A stretch of DNA of 64,000 nucleotides. It comes from Castellaniella sp040276085 (GTDB taxonomy: Bacteria > Pseudomonadota > Gammaproteobacteria > Burkholderiales > Burkholderiaceae_B). The stretch covers positions 30,909 through 94,908 of the forward strand of contig NZ_JBELOK010000012.1 of NCBI RefSeq assembly GCF_040276085.1, read 5' to 3'. The position numbers and the translations under genes are program-made. The notes below the pieces were generated by a model. The model was not told where the DNA came from, made no database searches, and saw nothing but the letters and a program-made list of their open reading frames with translations. The first letter of the stretch is position 1; each line of letters begins with the position of its first letter. Below, one piece after another: positions 36,763 through 43,671 of the stretch.

Positions 36763-37102
36763 GAACCAGCCCTTCTGTTTGGTGGATGAGATCGATTGGG
36801 CGACCATTAAGCCCGTGGTTATTGCTGTTAAGCCATTTGCGTGCGGTGTCTTCGTCGCCCACGATGGAATTGAGTGACCGGAATACGCGTACAAACAATA
36901 AGGCGAGCTCCCATTCTTTGCGACGATCGTCCAGCTTGTATGTGCCGTTGTAGAGGCGTGTGATGGTGGGGGCGCTAACGCCGAGCACCTTGGCAAGCAG
37001 GCGGTGAGAGACCTCAAGCCGTGTCGCTGCACGAGCCACAGCCTTGGTAAGCACCGTGGCTGGATCCGGCTTGGCTGCGAGATTTTGGGTGGCGGTGATC
37101 AT
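36722..37102 (-). CDS. Xre/MbcA/ParS-type antitoxin partner of the RES toxin
   Basis: A 126-residue two-part antitoxin. An N-terminal Xre helix-turn-helix (LEVSHRLLAKVLGVSAPTITRLYNG, about residues 29-55) is followed by a C-terminal DUF2384/ParS toxin-binding domain (about 60-126; ALLFVRVFRSLNSIVGDEDTARKWL, NHGLNGRPIDLI). GGAGAG precedes the ATG. Two palindromic operator-like sites lie in its promoter, which fits autoregulation by the antitoxin or the complex. Confidence 0.93.
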   Translation of the reverse strand: MITATQNLAAKPDPATVLTKAVARAATRLEVSHRLLAKVLGVSAPTITRLYNGTYKLDDRRKEWELALLFVRVFRSLNSIVGDEDTARKWLNSNNHGLNGRPIDLIHQTEGLVRVVHYLDASRGLA

Positions 37103-37113
37103 GAGTTCTCTCC

Positions 37114-37154
37114 ATTTCTACAGAAATAATAGCATTGTTTTATTTCTTTAGAAA
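37114..37154 (-). promoter_or_regulatory. Two operators of the Xre/RES module
   Basis: Two copies of TTTCTnnAGAAA lie 28 bp apart centre to centre: ATTTCTACAGAAAT at 37114-37127 and TTTCTTTAGAAA at 37143-37154. Read on the minus strand, a -10-like TATTAT lies at 37126-37131, so the first site covers the start region and the second the -35 region. Both are placed to block transcription. Confidence 0.65.
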
Positions 37155-37180
37155 GAGGCTATGATTGTCATGCGTGACGG

Positions 37181-37207
37181 ATGTACCCGTATTGCGCACG
37201 GGTACAT
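37181..37207. terminator. Hairpin between the antitoxin and dnrO-like promoter/terminator regions
   Basis: A perfect 10-bp stem ATGTACCCGT/ACGGGTACAT with a 7-base loop lies between the dnrO-like stop (37244) and the antitoxin promoter. There is a short T-run only on the plus strand. It may end leftward transcription from the dnrO-like gene. Confidence 0.4.
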
Positions 37208-37243
37208 GTCTTTTGGCCTTATTTCAGTTTCAAGTTAAAGGGA

Positions 37244-37738
37244 TTAATGAGAAACATCAAAGTGCTGCCAATTTGGGTGATTAAAGTATTTTCCATATTC
37301 ATTTAGCGATTGAGCCATTTTTACCAGGCCTTGCTCGGGCTGAGACCCTGAAACCTTGCCCTCCATGACCTCGACCCCCTGCATCATGCCAGCCAGTAAA
37401 ACGTGCAGTTGCGCATCGGCCTGCGGCTCTAGTTTGCAGTTTTCGACAATATATGCAAATTGCTGGTTGATTTTGCCAGACATATTTTTGTAGTCATCCG
37501 GTTGCAGCGTATTGGCGTGTGCGCCATCCAGGCCATTGGAGACAATTTTGTGCAGATTTCCCATGCCCTGGCGCAAGGGGGCATCGGTTTCCCATTGCTG
37601 GCCGTGGTTCATTTCGAGCGTGCCGTGAACTTCAGGGCCGTGACTGTGCCCGGTGTCTGCGGCCAGTGCCGCGCTGGTGTTGAAGCCAAGTGGAAGTGCC
37701 AGAACGATGGCGGCGATAATGCGGATGGATGGTTTCAT
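37244..37738 (-). CDS. DnrO-like exported protein of unknown function
   Basis: A 164-residue secreted protein. A signal peptide (residues 1-26, MKPSIRIIAAIVLALPLG...ALAA) is followed by a His-rich stretch (DTGHSHGPEVHG), a helical region (WETDAPLRQGMGNLHKIV; VENCKLEPQADAQLHVLLAGMMQG) and a C-terminal YGKYFNHPNWQ. It resembles proteins often annotated DnrO, found near regulators of denitrification; the His residues suggest metal contact, which is inference. It is divergent from the HMA/P-type ATPase/Crp cluster and has its own FNR-like box, suggesting joint control. Confidence 0.75.
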   Translation of the reverse strand: MKPSIRIIAAIVLALPLGFNTSAALAADTGHSHGPEVHGTLEMNHGQQWETDAPLRQGMGNLHKIVSNGLDGAHANTLQPDDYKNMSGKINQQFAYIVENCKLEPQADAQLHVLLAGMMQGVEVMEGKVSGSQPEQGLVKMAQSLNEYGKYFNHPNWQHFDVSH

Positions 37739-37810
37739 GATGAGCTCCGAAAATTAAACATATTTTGCATTGCTGGTTTTTCTCAACAATGTGTTGGATC
37801 AACAGAGTTC

Positions 37811-37852
37811 ATGTTAAATGCATGGGCCAATATAAAAAATGACGATCATCAA
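37811..37852 (-). promoter_or_regulatory. FNR/DNR-like promoter of the dnrO-like gene
   Basis: On the minus strand TTGAT-GATC-GTCAT (37839-37852) matches 8 of the 10 fixed bases of the FNR consensus TTGAT-N4-ATCAA. A -10-like TAACAT occupies 37811-37816. If this is the -10, the transcription start falls near 37804 and the box is centred exactly at -41.5, the class II activation position. Confidence 0.55.
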
Positions 37853-37962
37853 CTTTAAAAAGGATTATTTATTTTTACATTTTACAATTAATTATTTTTG
37901 GTAAAACAGAAGTTTAAATGAGAATGAACCGCATCATTGTTGTTATTGGATATTTTTAAAAA

Positions 37963-38004
37963 TTGTCGGCCGTCAAGGTCTTAAATGCTTTTTTCTCCTA
38001 CGAT
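37963..38004 (+). promoter_or_regulatory. FNR/DNR-like promoter of the HMA protein/P-type ATPase operon
   Basis: TTGTC-GGCC-GTCAA (37963-37976) keeps the TTG-N8-CAA core of an FNR-type box. A -10-like TACGAT lies at 37999-38004. The box is centred at -41.5 from the implied start at 38011. The ribosome-binding site AAGGAG and ATG of the HMA gene follow. Confidence 0.5.
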
Positions 38005-38036
38005 GAAATCATCCGTTAAACGTCAAGGAGAAAAAA

Positions 38037-38258
38037 ATGAGCAAAGTCACTTTTACGATGGAGCCCTTCACCTGCCCATCTTGTGTCAAGAAAATTGAGA
38101 ACGCAGTTGCCAGGATCAATGGCGTGCAGGGCGTGCAAGTGATGTTTAATTCCGGGCGTGTCCGGGCCGAATTTGATCCTGGCAACACCAACGCCCATGC
38201 GTTGCAGGAGACAATCGAGCGGCTAGGTTATCCGGTGTTGTCCAAAAAAGAGTCGTAG
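38037..38258 (+). CDS. Heavy-metal-associated (HMA) domain protein, CopZ-like
   Basis: A 73-residue single HMA domain, probably a cytoplasmic metal chaperone. The metal-binding CxxC is in FTCPSCVKKIENAV, and the rest follows the ferredoxin-like fold pattern (GVQGVQVMFNSGRVRAEFDP, ETIERLGYPV). A strong AAGGAG lies about 7 bases before the ATG. The P-type ATPase downstream lacks an N-terminal HMA domain, so this protein may supply that function in trans. The metal is not evident. Confidence 0.92.
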   Translation: MSKVTFTMEPFTCPSCVKKIENAVARINGVQGVQVMFNSGRVRAEFDPGNTNAHALQETIERLGYPVLSKKES

Positions 38259-38328
38259 CTGGCCACAAAATGGCCGCCAAGGGTGGTCAGGATTTTGACC
38301 ACTCACTCTGACCGCATTGGAGCCCACC

Positions 38329-40236
38329 ATGAAACAGTTCAAAAATTCTCATATCGCTGCAGTCACCAGCCTGCTGTTGTTGATTGCCTTCGGTTTTCAT
38401 CTTGCCCAACTGACGCCCTGGAAAAACGGTGTTTTGGTGGCGTCGTCTATGTTTGCCGGCACCTTCATCGCCATCAAGGCATTCAAGGCCTTGCGCATGA
38501 AAGCCTTCAGCATCGAGCTGCTGGTGACGATTGCGGTGGTTGGTGCTTTGATTATCGGTGAGTACGTCGAATCTGCCGTCGTGACGTTTCTTTTTATCTT
38601 CGGGGCTTATCTGGAGTCTCGTACGTTGGAGAAAACCCGGGCGTCATTACGCAGCCTGATTGATCAGACGCCCACTGAAGCCACCGTGGTCCGCCCCGAA
38701 GGCCACGTCAGATTGCCCGTCGAGGAGGTCGCCAAGGGTGATCGGGTGCTGGTTCGCCCGGGCGAGAAGGTGGCTGTGGACGGCGTGATTGTGTCAGGCC
38801 AGGCACTTATTATCGAAGCCGCGATTACCGGAGAATCCGTGCCGGCCAGCAAGAAAGTGGGCGATCGCGTGTTCAGTGGCACCCTGATTGATAGCGGTTT
38901 TGTTGAGGTGACTGCCGACCGGGTGGGCGATGACACGACCTTTGCCAAGATTATCGAGCTGGTGGAGAACGCCCAGGAAACCAAAACCAAAACACAAAAA
39001 TTTCTGGATCGCTTTGCGCAGATCTACACGCCCTCCATCGTGGTTCTATCGATTCTCGTGTACGTGGTATCGCGCAATATCGAGCTCGCCCTCACCTTTT
39101 TGGTGATCGCCTGTCCGGGGGCGCTGGTGATATCTGCACCGGTTTCCATGGTGGCGGGGATTGGCAACGGAGCGCGTAATGGCGTGCTGGTCAAGGGCGG
39201 CGAAATCATGGAGAAACTCTCCAGGATTGACCTGGTGATTTTTGACAAGACAGGCACCCTGACCAAAGGCAAGCCCGAGGTGACAGAGATCCGCAGCTGG
39301 GGGCCGACGGAAAACACCTTGCTGCAGCGCGTGGCCGAGGCCGAGCAACTGTCCGAGCATCACTTGGGGCAGACCATCGTTGCCGAAGCAAAAAAGCGTC
39401 AACTCTCGGTGGGTGAAGCGCCGCAGGATGTCCGGATCATCAAGGGTGGCGGCTTGGTGGCCACCGTGGCTGGGCAGCGCCTGGCGATCGGCAACCGCAA
39501 ATTGATGACCGACTACGGGGTGTCCGTCGACGATGAGGCCGATACCTATGCCACCGCACGAGAGAAGGTCGGCAATACTGCCGTGCTGGTTGCAATGGAT
39601 CAAAAATTGGTCGGCGTGATCTCGATTGCCGACCAGATCAAGCCCGAAGCCAAGGGGGCTATTCAGCAGTTGCGCCGTGCTGGTGTAAAGCAAGCCATCA
39701 TGCTCACGGGCGATAACCGTCACACGGCGCAGCAAGTGGGTGATACGCTGGGCTTGGATGCCGTGCATGCCGAGCTGCTGCCGCAGGACAAGCTGCGCTG
39801 GGTCAATCAGCTGAAGCAGCAGGGGCATCGGGTGGCGATGGTGGGCGACGGCATCAATGATGCCCCGGCGCTGGCCGCTGCGGATGTGGGTTTGTCGATG
39901 GGTGTCGGGGGGACGGATATTTCCATGGAAACTGCCGATATCGTCCTGATGTCTGATCGATTGGATCAGTTTGCCCATGCATATTCACTTGCCAAGGCGA
40001 CGGTGCGCAATATGCAGCAAAATACGGTGTTGGCCGTCAGCACGGTGGTGCTGTTGCTGGCGGGGGTGTTGTCGGGCCAGATATTTTTGGCCTCGGGTAT
40101 GCTGGTGCACGAGCTTAGCGTGTTGCTGGTCACATTCAATGCGGTCAGGTTGATTCGCTACCGGCCTGGTAAAAAGGTGGGCCCGCATGCCGCTGACGTG
40201 TCGCTGGCGCCTCAATTCACGGGAGATTCCGCATGA
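38329..40236 (+). CDS. P1B-type metal-transporting ATPase with a CPG instead of CPC motif
   Basis: A 635-residue inner-membrane pump. Membrane helices flank an actuator domain (ITGESVPASKKVGDRVFSGT), with the phosphorylation site FDKTGTLTKGKPE and the hinge MVGDGINDAPALAAADVG. The membrane metal motif reads ACPGALVIS, with glycine in place of the second cysteine of the usual CPC. The signature HP dipeptide of P1B ATPases reads HH (SEHHLGQTIV). No N-terminal HMA domain is present. The ATG at 38329 has GGAG 6 bases upstream. The last 4 bases overlap the Crp/Fnr gene. The transported metal cannot be assigned with confidence. Confidence 0.9.
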   Translation: MKQFKNSHIAAVTSLLLLIAFGFHLAQLTPWKNGVLVASSMFAGTFIAIKAFKALRMKAFSIELLVTIAVVGALIIGEYVESAVVTFLFIFGAYLESRTLEKTRASLRSLIDQTPTEATVVRPEGHVRLPVEEVAKGDRVLVRPGEKVAVDGVIVSGQALIIEAAITGESVPASKKVGDRVFSGTLIDSGFVEVTADRVGDDTTFAKIIELVENAQETKTKTQKFLDRFAQIYTPSIVVLSILVYVVSRNIELALTFLVIACPGALVISAPVSMVAGIGNGARNGVLVKGGEIMEKLSRIDLVIFDKTGTLTKGKPEVTEIRSWGPTENTLLQRVAEAEQLSEHHLGQTIVAEAKKRQLSVGEAPQDVRIIKGGGLVATVAGQRLAIGNRKLMTDYGVSVDDEADTYATAREKVGNTAVLVAMDQKLVGVISIADQIKPEAKGAIQQLRRAGVKQAIMLTGDNRHTAQQVGDTLGLDAVHAELLPQDKLRWVNQLKQQGHRVAMVGDGINDAPALAAADVGLSMGVGGTDISMETADIVLMSDRLDQFAHAYSLAKATVRNMQQNTVLAVSTVVLLLAGVLSGQIFLASGMLVHELSVLLVTFNAVRLIRYRPGKKVGPHAADVSLAPQFTGDSA

Positions 40237-40943
40237 ACCCCAAACCCCAGGCTCAGTCTGATGAGAATCAGGCCGAGCACATACCGGCGCTATGTGTTTC
40301 GCGGGTACCTATCTTTAATCATCTGCCAGCTGAAACCCTGGCGATCATTGCCGATAAAGCTTCGATGAACACCTATGATCGCGGGCAGTTTGTGCATCGC
40401 GCAGGCGATCCGTCCGACAAGCTCTTTATCGTCCATCAGGGCAAGGTCAAGGTGTACCGGCTTTCCGACAGCGGCAAAGAGCAACTGGTGCGGATTCTCA
40501 ATCCGGGTGATTTTGCCGGCGAACTCGCGCTTTTTTCAGCCACTTCGCATGACTCCTACGCCGAAACCATGCAGGTATCAAAGATCTGCACGATTTACCG
40601 GGCCGACGTGCGCGCGCTTTTGTTGCGGTTTCCTGATATCAGCCTGCATATGCTGGCAGAGCTCTCACGGCGTCTGGGTACCAGCGAGAAGCAAACGGCA
40701 TCCATCGCCACGGCATCCATCAATGCCCGTCTGGCACAGTATCTTGGTCATCTTTCCCAGCAAGAAGGCTCCTGTACGATCACACTGCCCATGAGCCGGC
40801 GGCACCTGGCATCGTTTTTGGGCACCACTCCCGAAACCGTCAGCCGCAGGCTTGGAGAGTTTGAAGAAACCGGGTGGATTGCCCAGACAGGGCAGCGCAA
40901 GATCGAGATTCTTGACCCTGACGCACTTTCGCTAGTTGAATAA
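40233..40943 (+). CDS. Crp/Fnr-family regulator with FNR-type recognition helix (DNR-like)
   Basis: A 236-residue regulator with an N-terminal cyclic-nucleotide-fold sensor (about residues 28-150) and a C-terminal winged helix (MSRRHLASFLGTTPETVSRRLGEFEETGWI). The E-xx-S-R residues of ETVSRRL match FNR/DNR readers of TTGAT-N4-ATCAA. The FNR cluster cysteines (C-x2-C-x5-C) are absent, with only one N-terminal Cys, so it is more like DNR/NNR, NO-responsive haem regulators, than oxygen-sensing FNR. It is co-transcribed with the ATPase and probably controls the boxes at 37.8-38.0 kb. Confidence 0.88.
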   Translation: MNPKPQAQSDENQAEHIPALCVSRVPIFNHLPAETLAIIADKASMNTYDRGQFVHRAGDPSDKLFIVHQGKVKVYRLSDSGKEQLVRILNPGDFAGELALFSATSHDSYAETMQVSKICTIYRADVRALLLRFPDISLHMLAELSRRLGTSEKQTASIATASINARLAQYLGHLSQQEGSCTITLPMSRRHLASFLGTTPETVSRRLGEFEETGWIAQTGQRKIEILDPDALSLVE

Positions 40944-40961
40944 CCCTGGCTGGAGCCCACC

Positions 40962-41423
40962 ATGAAACGACTTGAACTCCTGATTCCACCGCCTCTGGTG
41001 ATGCTGCTTGTCGGGCTGATCATGTGGTTGTTGGCACAAATATTTCCTTCCCTGGCTGCCGCATGGTTGTCAGATACCCTGATGGCAATCGTGCTGGCCT
41101 TTTTAGGCCTAGTCATCGCGCTGGCAGGCGTTGCCACGTTCAAACGGGCCCGCACCACCATCGATCCAAAGCGGCCAACCGACGCCTCTGCGCTGGTGAG
41201 CTCGGGTATCTACCGCTTCAGCCGCAACCCCATGTACCTGGGGGTACTGCTTGTTTTGGCAGGGTGGGCGGTGTATCTGGGCAACCTGCTGTCGGTGCTG
41301 GGCCTGTTGGTTTTTGTCGCCTACATCACACGATTTCAGATCATCCCCGAAGAGCGCTTGCTGCATGAGAAATTTGGGGCAGCGTTTCTGGCGTACAAAG
41401 ATAAGGTGCGCCGGTGGATTTAG
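40962..41423 (+). CDS. Isoprenylcysteine carboxyl methyltransferase (ICMT)-family membrane protein
   Basis: A 153-residue membrane protein with about four helices and the PEMT/ICMT C-terminal signature GIYRFSRNPMYLGVLLVLAGW followed by ITRFQIIPEERLLHEKFGAAFLAYKDKVRRWI. Bacterial members are SAM-dependent methyltransferases of unknown substrate. It starts 18 bases after the Crp/Fnr gene and ends the operon. Its leader (GGAGCCCACC, then ATGAAAC) is identical to that of the ATPase gene. Confidence 0.85.
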   Translation: MKRLELLIPPPLVMLLVGLIMWLLAQIFPSLAAAWLSDTLMAIVLAFLGLVIALAGVATFKRARTTIDPKRPTDASALVSSGIYRFSRNPMYLGVLLVLAGWAVYLGNLLSVLGLLVFVAYITRFQIIPEERLLHEKFGAAFLAYKDKVRRWI

Positions 41424-41538
41424 CGCTGTTCTGATGTTTCCGCCGGTGCCTGCCTGCCGATAGGGGTTATTCGAGTCACAGACCTGTCATCTGTTTTGGT
41501 TAGGATGTCGTTCGTTATGTGAACCCCAAGGTGGGGCA

Positions 41539-42259
41539 ATGGATTTTTTGTCGACCTCATTACCACAAGAAGAAGTCGCGCGCCCTGGGCCGACCAACAA
41601 TCGGTGCTTCGTCAAGAGTTGATGACCCTGTTGGCATCTGATGGGTTGACACCCGTTTTCCAGCACATTCTTCGGACACACTCAATGACGTCGTTTTCAA
41701 ACGGTTCACGGCCGATCCGGATTTGCACATGCTTCCCGTGGTGGATGATGGTATCCCGGTGGGTGTTCTGACTTGCAGCAGTCTGGTCGAGCGCTTCTCT
41801 TTGCCCTATCAGCGCGAGGTTTACGGCCGCAAGCCATGCCGGATTTTTATGGATAACGCGCCCCAGGTTTTTGATATGGGCACGTCGCTGATTACATTGA
41901 GCTGTTCGCTGGCGCAAGGCAACCGCCTGGTCAGCGATTTTCTGATCACGCACCATGGGCGCTACTTGGGTATTGGCTCAAGCCAGGAGCTTTTGTTGGC
42001 GCTCAACCACATGCAGTTAAGTGCGGCCCGCTATGCAAACCCCCTGACGCAGCTTCCGGGCAATGTGCCTATCGATCGGCAGATCCGACGTTATCTGGGT
42101 AGTGGGTTGCCGTTTTGTGTGTGCTATGCGGATCTGGATAACTTCAAGCCCTTTGCTCAGGCAGCATCCGAGGCCAAATTCCAAGCGAAAAAGTCCCGGG
42201 GTTCTGCTTTGTTTATCGAGCCACGTCACTCAGTGGATGTCAGTGTTGCGGCTGAGTGA
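41539..42259 (+). pseudogene. Decayed EAL-CBS-GGDEF cyclic-di-GMP protein
   Basis: Fragments of one signalling protein lie in order but are broken. Near 41610-41665 an EAL start (LRQELMTLLASDGLTPVFQH) can be read, then frame and domain jump to a CBS segment (DTLNDVVFKRFTADPDLHMLPVVDDGIPVGVL) from about 41678. This is followed by a GGDEF start (RYANPLTQLPGNVPIDRQI...CYADLDNFKPF) that jumps to the domain's last residues (AKKSRGSALFIEPRH). So most of EAL and the GGDEF core are deleted. An open frame of 178 codons remains from 41723, but it cannot make an active enzyme. Confidence 0.75.
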
Positions 42260-42264
42260 CGTGG
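42221..42264 (+). terminator. Hairpin ending the decayed signalling gene
   Basis: A perfect 13-bp inverted repeat (CCACGTCACTCAG with its complement 18 bases later) is followed by TTTTA on the plus strand. It overlaps the stop codon of the remaining frame. Confidence 0.55.
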
Positions 42265-42306
42265 TTTTACATCCTGTTTAGTGTGCTGGCCTGACACGTA
42301 TCCCAA

Positions 42307-43560
42307 TCAATTATTCAAAAATATATTTCCCCGGTTGGGTTGTTTAGGCTGGTTGGCAACGGCTTTTTTCCGGGTATTGGCTTTGCCTGTCGCCATGGGC
42401 GCTTTCTTATCCGTTTTGCGCACAATATACGTGGTGCCTTCGGATAACGTACCAGTGGCCAGTTTTAGAAACGCAAATTTCGGCTTGACCTGGGTAATCT
42501 TGCCCAGGCCTACTTCGGTTTCCATCGAGCCCAGGGATTCACCGCTCTGGGGGTCGATGAGTGCTTCACCCGCCTCGAAGACGGCATAGGTCTCGCCCGT
42601 GGCCACACCGCCCTCGCCCCTGTTGATGATGGCAGTTTGACTGTTCACCACCTTGACCACCTGGATGGGGTAAATGGCAGAGACCATGCGATCGATCAGC
42701 TTATCGGAAGCTCCGCTGATGAGTTTGGCCAAGGTAGAAGCGCCCACGCTGGTGGCTCCTGCGTAAGTACCCCCAAATTTCTGCAAGCCGGACCATTTGA
42801 TCTTGCGTGATGCGAATTCAATGACCTGTAACTGCAGAGTGCCGCTGGCCGCGCTTTTAACCAGCACTTCACCCGTCATGGCGATGGTTTCGCGCTGATT
42901 ATTACTCACGCTCAAGCTGGGCAGGCTGGCCACGATCAGGTAATCTGCTCCGCTAGCCTGTGACAGGCGGGCCATTTCGGCATCTGCTGTCGCGTCGCCG
43001 AGGATGAATTCCTTTTCTTCCTGGAATAACTGATCGTTTTCGCGATTAAGCACATCAAAGCGGCGCGACTCTACTAGCGATTCGCTCACGGCTTGGATGA
43101 TCGCCGAGCGATATTTTTTATTGTTGCTGACGACCACCACACTGCGGCGGCTGGTATCGGCTCCCAGGCGCTCGAATTTGGCATAGCGCAGGGTGATGGT
43201 GGCCTCCCAACTGCTGCCCGACTGAAAGACATTGTTGACGTCGTAGCCCTGGATTGGAGAATTTTGTGGGGTATTTAACACTTGCTGGATATTTTTGTTC
43301 AGTGCGCTGACCAAAACAGAGTGATCCTCGGAATCTACCGAGGTGTCCACCGAGGTGTTTTGCACCACAGACTGGGCGGCCAAGCGTACGCCAAAAGCTT
43401 GACTGGCTGCATTGACCAGAGCGGATTGGATGGCTTCGTCCCGGCTGAGGCCTTGGCCATCAGCGGTCATGGTGGCTTCGGTTACCTGGGCGACGGCGGG
43501 TGCTCCCGCCATCAGGCTAACGGTAAACGCCAAAAACCAGGCAGAGATTAGTGCTTTCAT
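42307..43560 (-). CDS. CsgG-like exported protein of the envelope cluster
   Basis: A 417-residue secreted protein with a signal peptide (MKALISAWFLAFTVSLMAGAPAVAQ) and no lipobox. The segment KKYRSAIIQAVSESLVESRRFDVLNRENDQLFQEE and the later SGADYLIVASLPSLSV resemble the CsgG/LpoB/FlgO fold. The C-terminal part is a beta-rich region with TAIINRGEGGVATGETYAVFEAGEALIDPQSGESLGSMETEVG, like the C-terminal domain of FlgT. It is 111 bases downstream of the preceding gene on the same strand and is the last gene of the cluster. The function is unknown; an outer-membrane or periplasmic scaffold is inferred. Confidence 0.8.
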   Translation of the reverse strand: MKALISAWFLAFTVSLMAGAPAVAQVTEATMTADGQGLSRDEAIQSALVNAASQAFGVRLAAQSVVQNTSVDTSVDSEDHSVLVSALNKNIQQVLNTPQNSPIQGYDVNNVFQSGSSWEATITLRYAKFERLGADTSRRSVVVVSNNKKYRSAIIQAVSESLVESRRFDVLNRENDQLFQEEKEFILGDATADAEMARLSQASGADYLIVASLPSLSVSNNQRETIAMTGEVLVKSAASGTLQLQVIEFASRKIKWSGLQKFGGTYAGATSVGASTLAKLISGASDKLIDRMVSAIYPIQVVKVVNSQTAIINRGEGGVATGETYAVFEAGEALIDPQSGESLGSMETEVGLGKITQVKPKFAFLKLATGTLSEGTTYIVRKTDKKAPMATGKANTRKKAVANQPKQPNRGNIFLNN

Positions 43561-43671
43561 CACGGTATCCAGTAAAGACTATACGACGGCCCATGGCCAG
43601 AGCGGAGGGCTTGTGCCCCGCTGGGACGACACCATCCCGCGCTGGCATGATATGTGTTGGCAAAAGCGTGG

